Below are positions 1 to 6,486 of a stretch of DNA of 30,751 nt, one piece after another (within the stretch, counting starts at the first letter, position 1; each line of letters opens with the position of its first letter). The DNA comes from G020354785 sp964534745. GTDB taxonomy: Bacteria > Bacteroidota > Bacteroidia > Bacteroidales > UBA10428. Location: positions 1 to 30,751 of the forward strand of contig CAZHQW010000047.1 of assembly GCA_964534745.1 (NCBI GenBank), given 5' to 3'. The position numbers were made by a program, and so were the translations under genes. The notes beneath the pieces were generated by a model. That model was given only the letters and a program-made list of their open reading frames with translations, ran no database searches and was not told the origin of the DNA.

Positions 1-274
1 GTTCATAGCCTGAAGGCGAAAAGAATGTTAACAGGATTTTAACTGACGGATTTTTGAGTTTTACAGCCTCGATAAGGGGTCGCCCCTGTTCAAATTCACC
101 AAGGGACGAGGCATGGAACCAGTAAATGTTGTCTTCCGGATTTACCCTTTTTTTAATCTCTTTGAATAATCCGGCCCTCCCCCTGATCCACTTCCGGGCC
201 TTACTGTTGAATGACGATGCCAGGAAAATCATCAGCCAGTAAAATCCAATGCCAAGCGAATATAAGAAAGTCAT
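1..274 (-). CDS. waaA: 3-deoxy-D-manno-octulosonic acid transferase, N-terminal part (runs off the window)
   Basis: The minus strand is open from an ATG at 274 to the window edge (91 codons) and encodes the N-terminus of the Kdo transferase WaaA/KdtA, the inner-membrane enzyme that adds Kdo to lipid IVA. A hydrophobic anchor lies at about residues 3-20. It is followed by the family signature HASSLGEFEQGRPLIE and then LLTFFSPSGYE, both characteristic of the GT-B N-terminal domain, in which the Glu of SLGEFEQ is the proposed catalytic base. The C-terminal donor-binding half lies outside the window. Upstream, a CAAAAGTA on the plus strand (292-299) is a minus-strand TAnnTTTG, but no matching -33 TTTG is visible. 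It is divergent from sodA and on the same strand as kdsB, which makes the CMP-Kdo that this enzyme uses. Identification is by motif and is confident. Confidence 0.9.
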   Translation of the reverse strand, partial: MTFLYSLGIGFYWLMIFLASSFNSKARKWIRGRAGLFKEIKKRVNPEDNIYWFHASSLGEFEQGRPLIEAVKLKNPSVKILLTFFSPSGYE

Positions 275-359
275 ATTACCGATGTTTGATACAAAAGTAA
301 TTTTTTGGGTCATATTTTGGTTGAAAATAATTGAACAAATATTAAACAAAGATGTTATT

Positions 360-378
360 ATTTAAAATGAATCTAAAT
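360..378 (+). promoter_or_regulatory. Candidate operator upstream of sodA, shared with the suf operon
   Basis: The 19-mer ATTTAAAATGAATCTAAAT ends 44 bases before the sodA ATG. It matches the suf-upstream element at 22291-22309 at 17 of 19 positions and keeps the arms ATTT.A and TCTAAAT separated by five bases. The format suits a Fur/PerR 7-1-7 box or a DtxR/MntR-type site. The regulator itself is not in the window, so the family assignment is inference. No clean TAnnTTTG was found immediately before it. Confidence 0.5.
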
Positions 379-422
379 AACGTAAGATAAAAATTAAGTA
401 TAAACAATAAAAACTAAAAATC

Positions 423-1022
423 ATGGCTTTTGAATTACCAAAATTAGATTATAGTTATAACGCCCTGGAACCCTATATTGATGCTACTACTATGGAAATT
501 CACCATACAAAGCATCATGGCGGATATACGGCCAAATTAAACGATGCGCTAAGGGGAACCGGACTGGAAGGTAAATCCATCGAGGAGATACTAAAGAATA
601 TATCGAAGCATCCACTTGCTGTAAGAAATAATGGCGGTGGGTATTATAATCACGGTCTGTTCTGGAAGGTTCTTTCACCTCATGGTGGAGGACAGCCTAA
701 AGGAGACCTGCTGGCAGCAATTGAAAAATCATTTGGCTCTTTTGACAACTTTAAGAGTGAATTTTCGTCTGCAGCAGGCAGCGTTTTTGGCTCTGGCTGG
801 GCATGGCTGATAAAAAGCAATGGCGAGCTCAAAGTTTCTACAACACCAAACCAGGATAATCCTTTAATGGATGTTGCTGCAGTAAAAGGTACACCTATAA
901 TGGGACTGGATGTGTGGGAACATGCATATTATCTGAAATACCAGAACCGCAGGCCTGAATATATATCTGCATTTTGGAATATTGTGTCATGGGATGAAGT
1001 TGCCAGAAGATTGCATGCCTGA
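423..1022 (+). CDS. sodA: Superoxide dismutase, Mn-type residues
   Basis: This 199-residue protein of the Fe/Mn superoxide dismutase family converts superoxide to O2 and H2O2 in the cytoplasm. The four metal ligands are visible: H27 (MEIHHTKHH), H77 (NHGLFW), D163 and H167 (LDVWEHAYYL). Residues that separate the subfamilies favour manganese: Gly (G73) four residues before the second His, and Gln in NQDNPL (Q144), the position that supplies the outer-sphere Gln in MnSOD. Length and start (MAFELPKLDY) fit the family. It lies 66 bp upstream of a second, Fe-type gene and may be co-transcribed with it. A palindrome at 360-378 shared with the suf operon suggests metal- or oxidant-responsive repression. 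Metal choice from sequence is indicative only, because cambialistic enzymes exist. Confidence 0.93.
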   Translation: MAFELPKLDYSYNALEPYIDATTMEIHHTKHHGGYTAKLNDALRGTGLEGKSIEEILKNISKHPLAVRNNGGGYYNHGLFWKVLSPHGGGQPKGDLLAAIEKSFGSFDNFKSEFSSAAGSVFGSGWAWLIKSNGELKVSTTPNQDNPLMDVAAVKGTPIMGLDVWEHAYYLKYQNRRPEYISAFWNIVSWDEVARRLHA

Positions 1023-1088
1023 TTAAAATATTTTGTAATTTCGGGTAGCAGTAATTTCTTTTAGTTATTAATTATAAATACATTAATT

Positions 1089-1673
1089 ATGGACTTTAAA
1101 TTACCCGAATTACCGTATGCCTTAAATGCATTATCACCCCATATAGGTGAAAAAACCTTGGAATTTCATTATGGTAAACATCATAAAGCATATGTTGATA
1201 ACCTGAATAACCTGGTCAAAGGTACGAAGTTTGAGAATGCAAGCCTGGAGCAAATAATCAGGGAGGCTGAAGGCGGGATTTATAATAACGGGGCTCAGGT
1301 GTGGAATCATACGTTTTATTTTTCAGCATTTAGCGGGGAAGGAAGCAGAGAGCCCTTAGGGATTATGGCAGATGCAATAAACAGATCTTTCGGTTCTTTT
1401 GATCAGTTTAAGGAAAAGTTTTCCAATGCTGCAGCTACACTATTTGGTTCAGGCTGGGCATGGCTGGTGAAAAATAATGATGGGTCCCTTGAGATAATTC
1501 AGGAAAGCAATGCTGGCAATCCTTTGAGAGCCGGATTAACACCTGTTTTGACCTGCGATGTTTGGGAACATGCTTATTACCTCGATTATCAAAACAGAAG
1601 GGTTGATTATATCAAGTCATTCTGGAATATTCTTAACTGGGATCAAATTTCAAAACGATACCAGGGCTTATAG
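1089..1673 (+). CDS. sodB: Superoxide dismutase, Fe-type residues
   Basis: This second Fe/Mn superoxide dismutase has 194 residues. The ligands are H27 (EFHYGKHH), H74 (VWNHTFYF), D157 and H161 (CDVWEHAYYL). In contrast to its neighbour it carries the iron-type pair: Gln (Q70, in GAQVWNHT) four residues before the second ligand, and Ala in NAGNPL (A142) where MnSOD has Gln. No separate promoter of the TTTG/TAnnTTTG form was found in the 66-base gap after sodA, so read-through from sodA is plausible. The gene ends 18 bases from the convergent kdsB stop. A pair with opposite metal preferences would keep dismutase activity whichever metal is scarce. Confidence 0.93.
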   Translation: MDFKLPELPYALNALSPHIGEKTLEFHYGKHHKAYVDNLNNLVKGTKFENASLEQIIREAEGGIYNNGAQVWNHTFYFSAFSGEGSREPLGIMADAINRSFGSFDQFKEKFSNAAATLFGSGWAWLVKNNDGSLEIIQESNAGNPLRAGLTPVLTCDVWEHAYYLDYQNRRVDYIKSFWNILNWDQISKRYQGL

Positions 1674-1691
1674 CAGGATATCTGCATACTT

Positions 1692-2447
1692 TTAAATCAA
1701 TCCCATTTTCTTTATTCTGTCAAGGTCCCCGGGAGTATCTATTCCGTAAGAATCATATTGGGTGAATTCTGTTTTTATCCTGTAGCCGTTTTCAATCCAC
1801 CTGAGCTGCTCCAGTGATTCCGCCTTTTCAAGCGGCGTTGGCTCCAATTCAGCAATAGACAATAGTATATTCCTTTTATATGCATATAGTCCGATATGCA
1901 GGTAGAACATGTGCCTTGAGCCCCATTCACCGGGCAAATATCCTTTTACAAAGGGAAGGGGTGTGCGGCTGAAATAGATCGCTTCTTTGCTATTGTTAAT
2001 GATTACTTTTGTTTTATTCTCGTCGAAAATAGTCTCAGGGTCATTTATTGGCTTTATCAGTGTAGCAATTTGTGTCCCGGGATCATTAAAGCATAATTTC
2101 AGGGTGTCAAGTTGTTCAGGTTGTAGAAAGGGTTCATCACCCTGCACATTTATTATGATTTTGAATTTTTTCCCTGTATTCTTTTCAATCAGCTTTAATG
2201 CTTCTGCACAGCGCTCTGTTCCGGTTTTATGATCAGGGGATGTCATCACAGCCCTGCCATTAAATTTATTTACAGCTTCAAATATTCTTGAATCATCTGT
2301 GGCAACAAAAACATCCTGAGTCTTCTCTGATACCTGCTCATAGACTCTTCTTATCATTGATTTGCCCCCTACATCAACCAGCGGTTTTCCGGGAAACCTC
2401 GTAGAGGCATATCGTGCAGGGATAATAAACAAATAGTCGCTCTGCAT
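1692..2447 (-). CDS. kdsB: 3-deoxy-manno-octulosonate cytidylyltransferase (CMP-Kdo synthetase)
   Basis: This 251-residue cytoplasmic nucleotidyltransferase activates Kdo with CTP to give CMP-Kdo, the donor for WaaA in LPS inner-core synthesis. Family signatures are the N-terminal nucleotide loop IPARYASTRFPGKPL (residues 9-23), ATDD (49-52), TGTER (75-79) and QGDEPF (102-107), which binds the nucleotide/Mg2+. Length matches the family (about 250). The start ATG at 2447 gives MQSDYLFIIPARY, with the usual short lead before the loop. It is on the same strand as waaA, but the two sod genes lie between them on the other strand. No convincing promoter was identified upstream. Confidence 0.96.
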   Translation of the reverse strand: MQSDYLFIIPARYASTRFPGKPLVDVGGKSMIRRVYEQVSEKTQDVFVATDDSRIFEAVNKFNGRAVMTSPDHKTGTERCAEALKLIEKNTGKKFKIIINVQGDEPFLQPEQLDTLKLCFNDPGTQIATLIKPINDPETIFDENKTKVIINNSKEAIYFSRTPLPFVKGYLPGEWGSRHMFYLHIGLYAYKRNILLSIAELEPTPLEKAESLEQLRWIENGYRIKTEFTQYDSYGIDTPGDLDRIKKMGLI

Positions 2448-2623
2448 AAAAATTTAAATTTTATTAACAATGCAAATTAGCAAATAACTTTTAATATTGT
2501 AATTTTGTCATATATTTTTACTAACGGAAAAATAACTAAATTATTTGATTGTTAATGATTTGACAAAGCATTAAGGTATTAACGATATTTTTTGTTATAA
2601 TTGATCCGTCAATATTGCAGGTT

Positions 2624-3853
2624 ATGGAGATGCAAAATATAAAACAGAGATATGATATAATAGGAAATTCCCCCGGCTTAAACAGGGCTATTGATATTGC
2701 AGTGCAGGTCGCACCTACTGATTTGTCGGTTTTAATAAGCGGTGAAAGCGGGGTTGGAAAGGAAGTATTTCCACAGATAATTCACCAATACAGCGCACGG
2801 AAGCATGGTACATATATAGCTGTTAACTGCGGGGCAATTCCTGAAGGGACTATAGACTCCGAATTATTCGGACACGAAAAGGGTTCTTTTACAGGTGCAA
2901 TAGACAGCAGGAAGGGATATTTTGAAGTTGCCAACGGCGGAACAATTTTCCTTGATGAGGTCTCTGAGCTGCCTCTTTCCACGCAGGTGAGACTTTTAAG
3001 GGTTCTTGAGACAGGTGAATTTTTAAAGGTAGGCTCATCAAAAGTCATAAAAACAAATGTAAGAGTTATTGCTGCCACAAATATTGATATCCTGAAGGCC
3101 ATTCACCAGGGTAAATTCCGGGAAGACCTTTATTACAGGTTAAATACCGTTCCTATAGAAATACCCCCATTACGAAACAGAAAAGAGGACATACACCTGT
3201 TATTCAGAAAATTTGCAACTGATTTTGCAGAGAGAAACCGCATGCCGCCCATAAGTCTGGATGAAGAAGCACAGCATGTTCTGTCGAATTACAGATGGCC
3301 CGGGAATATCAGGCAATTGAAGAATATCACAGAACAGATTTCCGTAATTGAGGAGAACCGTAAAATAGCAGAGCAGACATTGCGGAAATACCTTCCTGAT
3401 TATTATGAGTCAAAACTCCCTGTTATTTATGATGCGGTCGATCAAAAGACGTTTGCCTCTGAAAGAGAGATTCTGTACAGCATACTTTTTGATATGAAAA
3501 ATGATGTTACCGATCTGAAGAAGCTTGTTCTTGAAATAATGCAGAAAGGGCCGGTAAGTACGGAGATACGGGAGGATAATGCCAGGATAATCCAGAAGCT
3601 TCATCAGAGTGTGGGATCAGATGACAGGGAAGATATATTGAATAAAAAATATGAGATACCCAGGCCCCAGGATGAGGATATACAGGATACGGAAGAGATA
3701 ATCGAAGAATCGTTGTCGCTGGAAGAGAAGGAGAAAGAGCTAATAAAGAAGGCACTGGTCAAGCATAACGGCAAAAGGAAATATGCAGCTGATGAGCTTG
3801 GCATTTCGGAACGGACACTCTACAGAAAGATCAAGGAGTATGATATCACATGA
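2624..3853 (+). CDS. Sigma-54-dependent transcriptional activator without a sensory domain
   Basis: This is an AAA+ enhancer-binding protein of the NtrC class, 409 residues from the ATG at 2624. An upstream in-frame TTG at 2615 is less likely. Visible motifs are Walker A GESGVGKE (40-47), the sigma-54 contact loop as GSFTGA (87-92, Ser for the usual first Ala), Walker B TIFLDE (about 107-112), the arginine region FREDLYYRLN (165-174) and WPGNIRQLKN (225-234). A Fis-type helix-turn-helix lies at the C-terminus (about 384-405, ADELGISERTLYRKIKEY). There is no receiver, GAF or PAS domain; the AAA+ core begins within about 12 residues. An acidic linker of about 130 residues separates the core from the helix-turn-helix. 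It lies 28 bases upstream of lptE and probably heads that operon. Its target promoters cannot be read here; I found no -24/-12 element in the window. Confidence 0.93.
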   Translation: MEMQNIKQRYDIIGNSPGLNRAIDIAVQVAPTDLSVLISGESGVGKEVFPQIIHQYSARKHGTYIAVNCGAIPEGTIDSELFGHEKGSFTGAIDSRKGYFEVANGGTIFLDEVSELPLSTQVRLLRVLETGEFLKVGSSKVIKTNVRVIAATNIDILKAIHQGKFREDLYYRLNTVPIEIPPLRNRKEDIHLLFRKFATDFAERNRMPPISLDEEAQHVLSNYRWPGNIRQLKNITEQISVIEENRKIAEQTLRKYLPDYYESKLPVIYDAVDQKTFASEREILYSILFDMKNDVTDLKKLVLEIMQKGPVSTEIREDNARIIQKLHQSVGSDDREDILNKKYEIPRPQDEDIQDTEEIIEESLSLEEKEKELIKKALVKHNGKRKYAADELGISERTLYRKIKEYDIT

Positions 3854-3881
3854 AATTATTAACTATATAGAATAAAGCCGG

Positions 3882-4427
3882 ATGTTCAGAAATATTAAAA
3901 TGTTGTTTTTTGTGGCAGCCTGCCTGGTTTTATTAAGTACCTGTACTATAAAGCTGGGGTCCCTGTCACTTGGGTATTCAACTAAAGGGGCAACAACAAC
4001 CGGTTTGAAAACAGTGTCGGTCCAGTATATTGAAAACAGGGTGATAGAGAATAACGGGGGGATCGTCCAGCCTTCTTTCAGCCAGGAATTTACAGATGCT
4101 TTGAAGGACTATATACAGTCCAATACAAGCCTTGTAATGATAAATGGAGTGGGCGATGCTGATTTTGAAGGAGAGGTTATAACATTTGACCAGGCGCCTG
4201 TATCTATCACGGCCAATGATATAGCAGCACAAAACAGGTTTACTATTGCTATAAAGATAAGATATTCCAACTCGGTTAACCCGGATATGAGCTTTGAATC
4301 CAGCTTCTCAAGATACGAAGACTATTCAAGCAGCATGACATTTGACGATGCCCAGGCTGAATATATAGAAGATATTGTGAAGCTGCTGATTGAAGATATA
4401 TTTAACAAAGCATTTGTTAACTGGTAA
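3882..4427 (+). CDS. lptE: LptE-family LPS-assembly lipoprotein
   Basis: This 181-residue predicted outer-membrane lipoprotein has the pattern of Bacteroidota LptE, the plug/partner of the LptD beta-barrel that delivers LPS to the outer leaflet. A signal sequence (residues 2-20) ends at LSTC, giving Cys21 as the likely lipidated residue. Thr at -1 is unusual for a lipobox. The mature part has the family's order: a TVSVQYIENR strand, SQEFTDALKDYIQ helix, LVMINGVGDADFEGEV, and an acidic C-terminal helix (YIEDIVKLLIEDIFNKAF). It sits between the sigma-54 activator and the TPR-like gene, whose start is only 3 bases beyond this stop, so translation is probably coupled. Sequence similarity to proteobacterial LptE is weak. 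The name rests on family pattern and context. Confidence 0.8.
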   Translation: MFRNIKMLFFVAACLVLLSTCTIKLGSLSLGYSTKGATTTGLKTVSVQYIENRVIENNGGIVQPSFSQEFTDALKDYIQSNTSLVMINGVGDADFEGEVITFDQAPVSITANDIAAQNRFTIAIKIRYSNSVNPDMSFESSFSRYEDYSSSMTFDDAQAEYIEDIVKLLIEDIFNKAFVNW

Positions 4428-4430
4428 TTC

Positions 4431-5516
4431 ATGGAAAAAGAAAACCTGATAAGATACATAAAGAATCCTGAATATCTTGATAATGAAAGCATTAACTTCA
4501 TTACAAAACTTACCAGTGAATATCCGTATTTTCAGACAGCCCATCTGTTAAAGGTTAAAAATCTGTACCTGATAAACAGTGAAGATTTTAAGTCAAAACT
4601 TAACCATACCGCCGCATATATAACCGACAGGAAGGTCCTCTATGAACTAATCCATCCTCTTGATTTAAAGGAAGACAGCTTTTCGGTCGATTCATTCCGG
4701 GAGCCCCTGAAAACTGACAGGATGTATAAGGATAGTCTAAAGGAGAATATTAATTATACTTTGTCTTCACAACTTGTGGATATAAAAAAACATAGCCACA
4801 GTAACACAGAACTTATCCCTGAAGTGTCGATAGATGTAAGGAAAGAATATGGAGAGGGGATTGAACTTGATGATATAAGATTTAACCTGAACAGCACCGA
4901 AGTCCTGGAAATAGAGCCGAAAAAGGTGAGTGATGAAGACCTGGATATAGAAATAGCAGATGATACGGAAGAATTCTTAAGTATAGGAAATGAAAGCGGA
5001 CTGCTGGAGATGGATGATAATATTGAAGATATTGATGACAGGGCTGAATATTCAGATATAATGGATTATACAGGTAATGAACATATTGAAGATACCCTTG
5101 TTATTGATTATACCGGACAGGAAGCCGGTATTGCGGGTGAAGTAGAGCAGACAGGAAGGGAGCTCCTGTCAATAGATCAGGCCGATGTAGGTGAAAGCAC
5201 CGAAATCCTCAGTCCGGTAGAAAGAATCGAAAAAGAGAAGAGACATACAAATGCCGAATTAATAGACAAGTTTATAAGGGGTGAGCCAAAAATTGTACCT
5301 GATAGTGAAAAAGTAAGTACTGATGACATATCTGCAGACAGCGTCAGGGAGGATGAAGAATTTATTACAGATACCCTTGCAAGAATATATGTTAAACAGG
5401 GGTATTATTCCAAGGCTATTTTCGCATATGAGAAATTAATTTTGAAATATCCGGAAAAAAGTAGTTATTTTGCGGGTCAAATAAATAAGATAAAGAAGAT
5501 TATTAACAATTTATAA
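4431..5516 (+). CDS. Uncharacterised acidic protein with C-terminal TPR-like helices
   Basis: This protein has 361 residues, no signal peptide and no membrane segment, so it is probably cytoplasmic. It has three parts. Residues 1-120 are a helical N-terminal region (YIKNPEYLDNESINFITKL, then YPYFQTAHLLKVKNLY). Residues about 130-270 are a very acidic low-complexity stretch rich in D, E, I and S. The C-terminal part contains ELIDKFIRGEPKI (276-288) and one TPR-like helix pair at about 310-345 (TLARIYVKQGYYSKAIFAYEKLILKYP). I recall a gene of this kind between lptE and secG in Bacteroidota but know no function for it. Three-base spacing after lptE and 11 bases before secG imply one transcript, hinting at a role in envelope protein or LPS export. 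A scaffold role is the most that can be inferred. Confidence 0.85.
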   Translation: MEKENLIRYIKNPEYLDNESINFITKLTSEYPYFQTAHLLKVKNLYLINSEDFKSKLNHTAAYITDRKVLYELIHPLDLKEDSFSVDSFREPLKTDRMYKDSLKENINYTLSSQLVDIKKHSHSNTELIPEVSIDVRKEYGEGIELDDIRFNLNSTEVLEIEPKKVSDEDLDIEIADDTEEFLSIGNESGLLEMDDNIEDIDDRAEYSDIMDYTGNEHIEDTLVIDYTGQEAGIAGEVEQTGRELLSIDQADVGESTEILSPVERIEKEKRHTNAELIDKFIRGEPKIVPDSEKVSTDDISADSVREDEEFITDTLARIYVKQGYYSKAIFAYEKLILKYPEKSSYFAGQINKIKKIINNL

Positions 5517-5527
5517 TTCACTGGGAT

Positions 5528-5881
5528 ATGTATCATTTAGTAACTGTTTTAATAGTTATTGCATGTATTTTACTAATTCTGGTTGTCCTGGTTCAAAGCT
5601 CAAAAGGGGGCGGACTGGCTGCAGGGTTCTCCGCATCAAGCCAGATAATGGGTGTACGAAAAACTGCTGACTTCCTTGAAAAGGCAACCTGGACACTGGC
5701 CAGCTCCATACTTGTACTAAGCCTTGTTGCAAGTATGACAGTACCCCGCCAGAAAGGGGAAGTAGCAAGATCAAGGATAGAAGACCAGGTAGAAAATGCT
5801 ATTGATCCTGAAAGGTTTGGCAATTTTCCTACTACTGTTCCTGAACAACAGGGATCAGAGCAGGAGGATTTCAGTGAATAA
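5528..5881 (+). CDS. secG: Protein translocase subunit SecG
   Basis: This 117-residue inner-membrane protein is the accessory subunit of the SecYEG channel. Two transmembrane segments (about residues 4-22 and 52-71) flank the family's conserved cytoplasmic loop QSSKGGGLAAGFSAS (23-37). The hydrophilic tail of about 45 residues is rich in E, Q and R, longer than in E. coli but usual in Bacteroidota. It starts 11 bases after the TPR-like gene, so it closes the activator/lptE/TPR/secG transcription unit. A 254-base intergenic stretch follows before groES. The small palindrome at 5891-5904 (CATTCC/GGAATG) has no T-run, and I do not call it a terminator. Confidence 0.95.
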   Translation: MYHLVTVLIVIACILLILVVLVQSSKGGGLAAGFSASSQIMGVRKTADFLEKATWTLASSILVLSLVASMTVPRQKGEVARSRIEDQVENAIDPERFGNFPTTVPEQQGSEQEDFSE

Positions 5882-6033
5882 CAGTTATAACATTCCAGGG
5901 AATGCTTAAATATTGCCTGATTTAAAGCGTCAATATGTCAGATGCGCTGCAAAGTCACATTATTGGCAATTTCGGGGTAAAAACTATCATAAATTTTCAG
6001 GGCACTGGTAATTAAATACTGAAAATTTGTCAA

Positions 6034-6066
6034 TTTGAATCGAATTATTTGATGTTATTTTATTTG
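6034..6066 (+). promoter_or_regulatory. Possible groESL promoter (imperfect Bacteroidota type)
   Basis: TTTG at 6034-6037 is separated by 21 bases from TTTATTTG at 6059-6066, which matches TAnnTTTG at five of six fixed positions. It would give a leader of about 60 bases before groES. No CIRCE inverted repeat is present in this intergenic region, so classic HrcA control is not supported. The stretch contains four TTTG words, so chance matching is a real risk. Confidence 0.33.
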
Positions 6067-6135
6067 GCATAAAATATGTTAAGCAAAATTCGAAACTGTG
6101 AAATATTATAATGTTTAACTAAAATAAATAGTAAT

Positions 6136-6414
6136 ATGTCTGAAGTAAAAATTAAACCTTTAGAAGACAGGGTACTTATTAAACCAATGGAAGCAGAAGA
6201 CAAAACTGCCAGTGGCATAATTATTCCTGATTCTGCAAAGGAGAAGCCGCAACGGGGAACTGTAGTAGCTGTAGGACCCGGCACAAAAGATGTAAAAATG
6301 GAAGTAAAAATAGGAGATTCTGTTTTATACGGTAAATATTCCGGAACAGAGCTTAGTTATGATGGCAAGGATTATCTGATGATGAAACAATCTGATATTT
6401 TTGCTATAATTTAA
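6136..6414 (+). CDS. groES: Co-chaperonin GroES
   Basis: This 92-residue Cpn10 subunit forms the heptameric lid of the GroEL folding chamber. Conserved features are the N-terminal strand IKPLEDRVLIKP, the mobile-loop region EAEDKTASGIIIPDSAKEKP that contacts GroEL, the glycine-rich GTVVAVGPGTKD, and the C-terminal VLYGKYSGTEL and DYLMMKQSDIFAII. Length is standard. It is 72 bases upstream of groEL on the same strand, the usual bicistronic arrangement. Heat-shock control is expected, but no CIRCE element is visible upstream. Confidence 0.98.
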   Translation: MSEVKIKPLEDRVLIKPMEAEDKTASGIIIPDSAKEKPQRGTVVAVGPGTKDVKMEVKIGDSVLYGKYSGTELSYDGKDYLMMKQSDIFAII

Positions 6415-6486
6415 TGATATCCAATTAAATCTGACTTAAATTAGTTATTAATCCAAAGCAAATAATAAGAAAAAAAATTTATAAAA

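Noticed and set aside
292..299. Minus-strand TAnnTTTG (CAAAAGTA on the plus strand) as a waaA promoter
   Set aside because: It fits the -7 consensus, but no TTTG lies at a suitable distance upstream; the best is a 3-of-4 match at 23 bases. One short match in an A/T-rich gap is not enough.
2500..2507. TAATTTTG as a promoter for the sigma-54 activator gene
   Set aside because: It is an exact TAnnTTTG, but its -33 partner is only TTAG and it lies more than 110 bases before the start, so it is not separable from chance.
2562..2601. TTGACA and TATAAT words upstream of the activator gene, resembling an E. coli sigma-70 promoter
   Set aside because: They are about 30 bases apart, far beyond the 16-18 allowed, and Bacteroidota use a different consensus.
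5891..5904. CATTCC-AG-GGAATG palindrome after secG as a terminator
   Set aside because: The two-base loop is too tight and no T-run follows.
5882..6135. CIRCE element upstream of groES
   Set aside because: I looked for the TTAGCACTC / GAGTGCTAA arms and they are absent.
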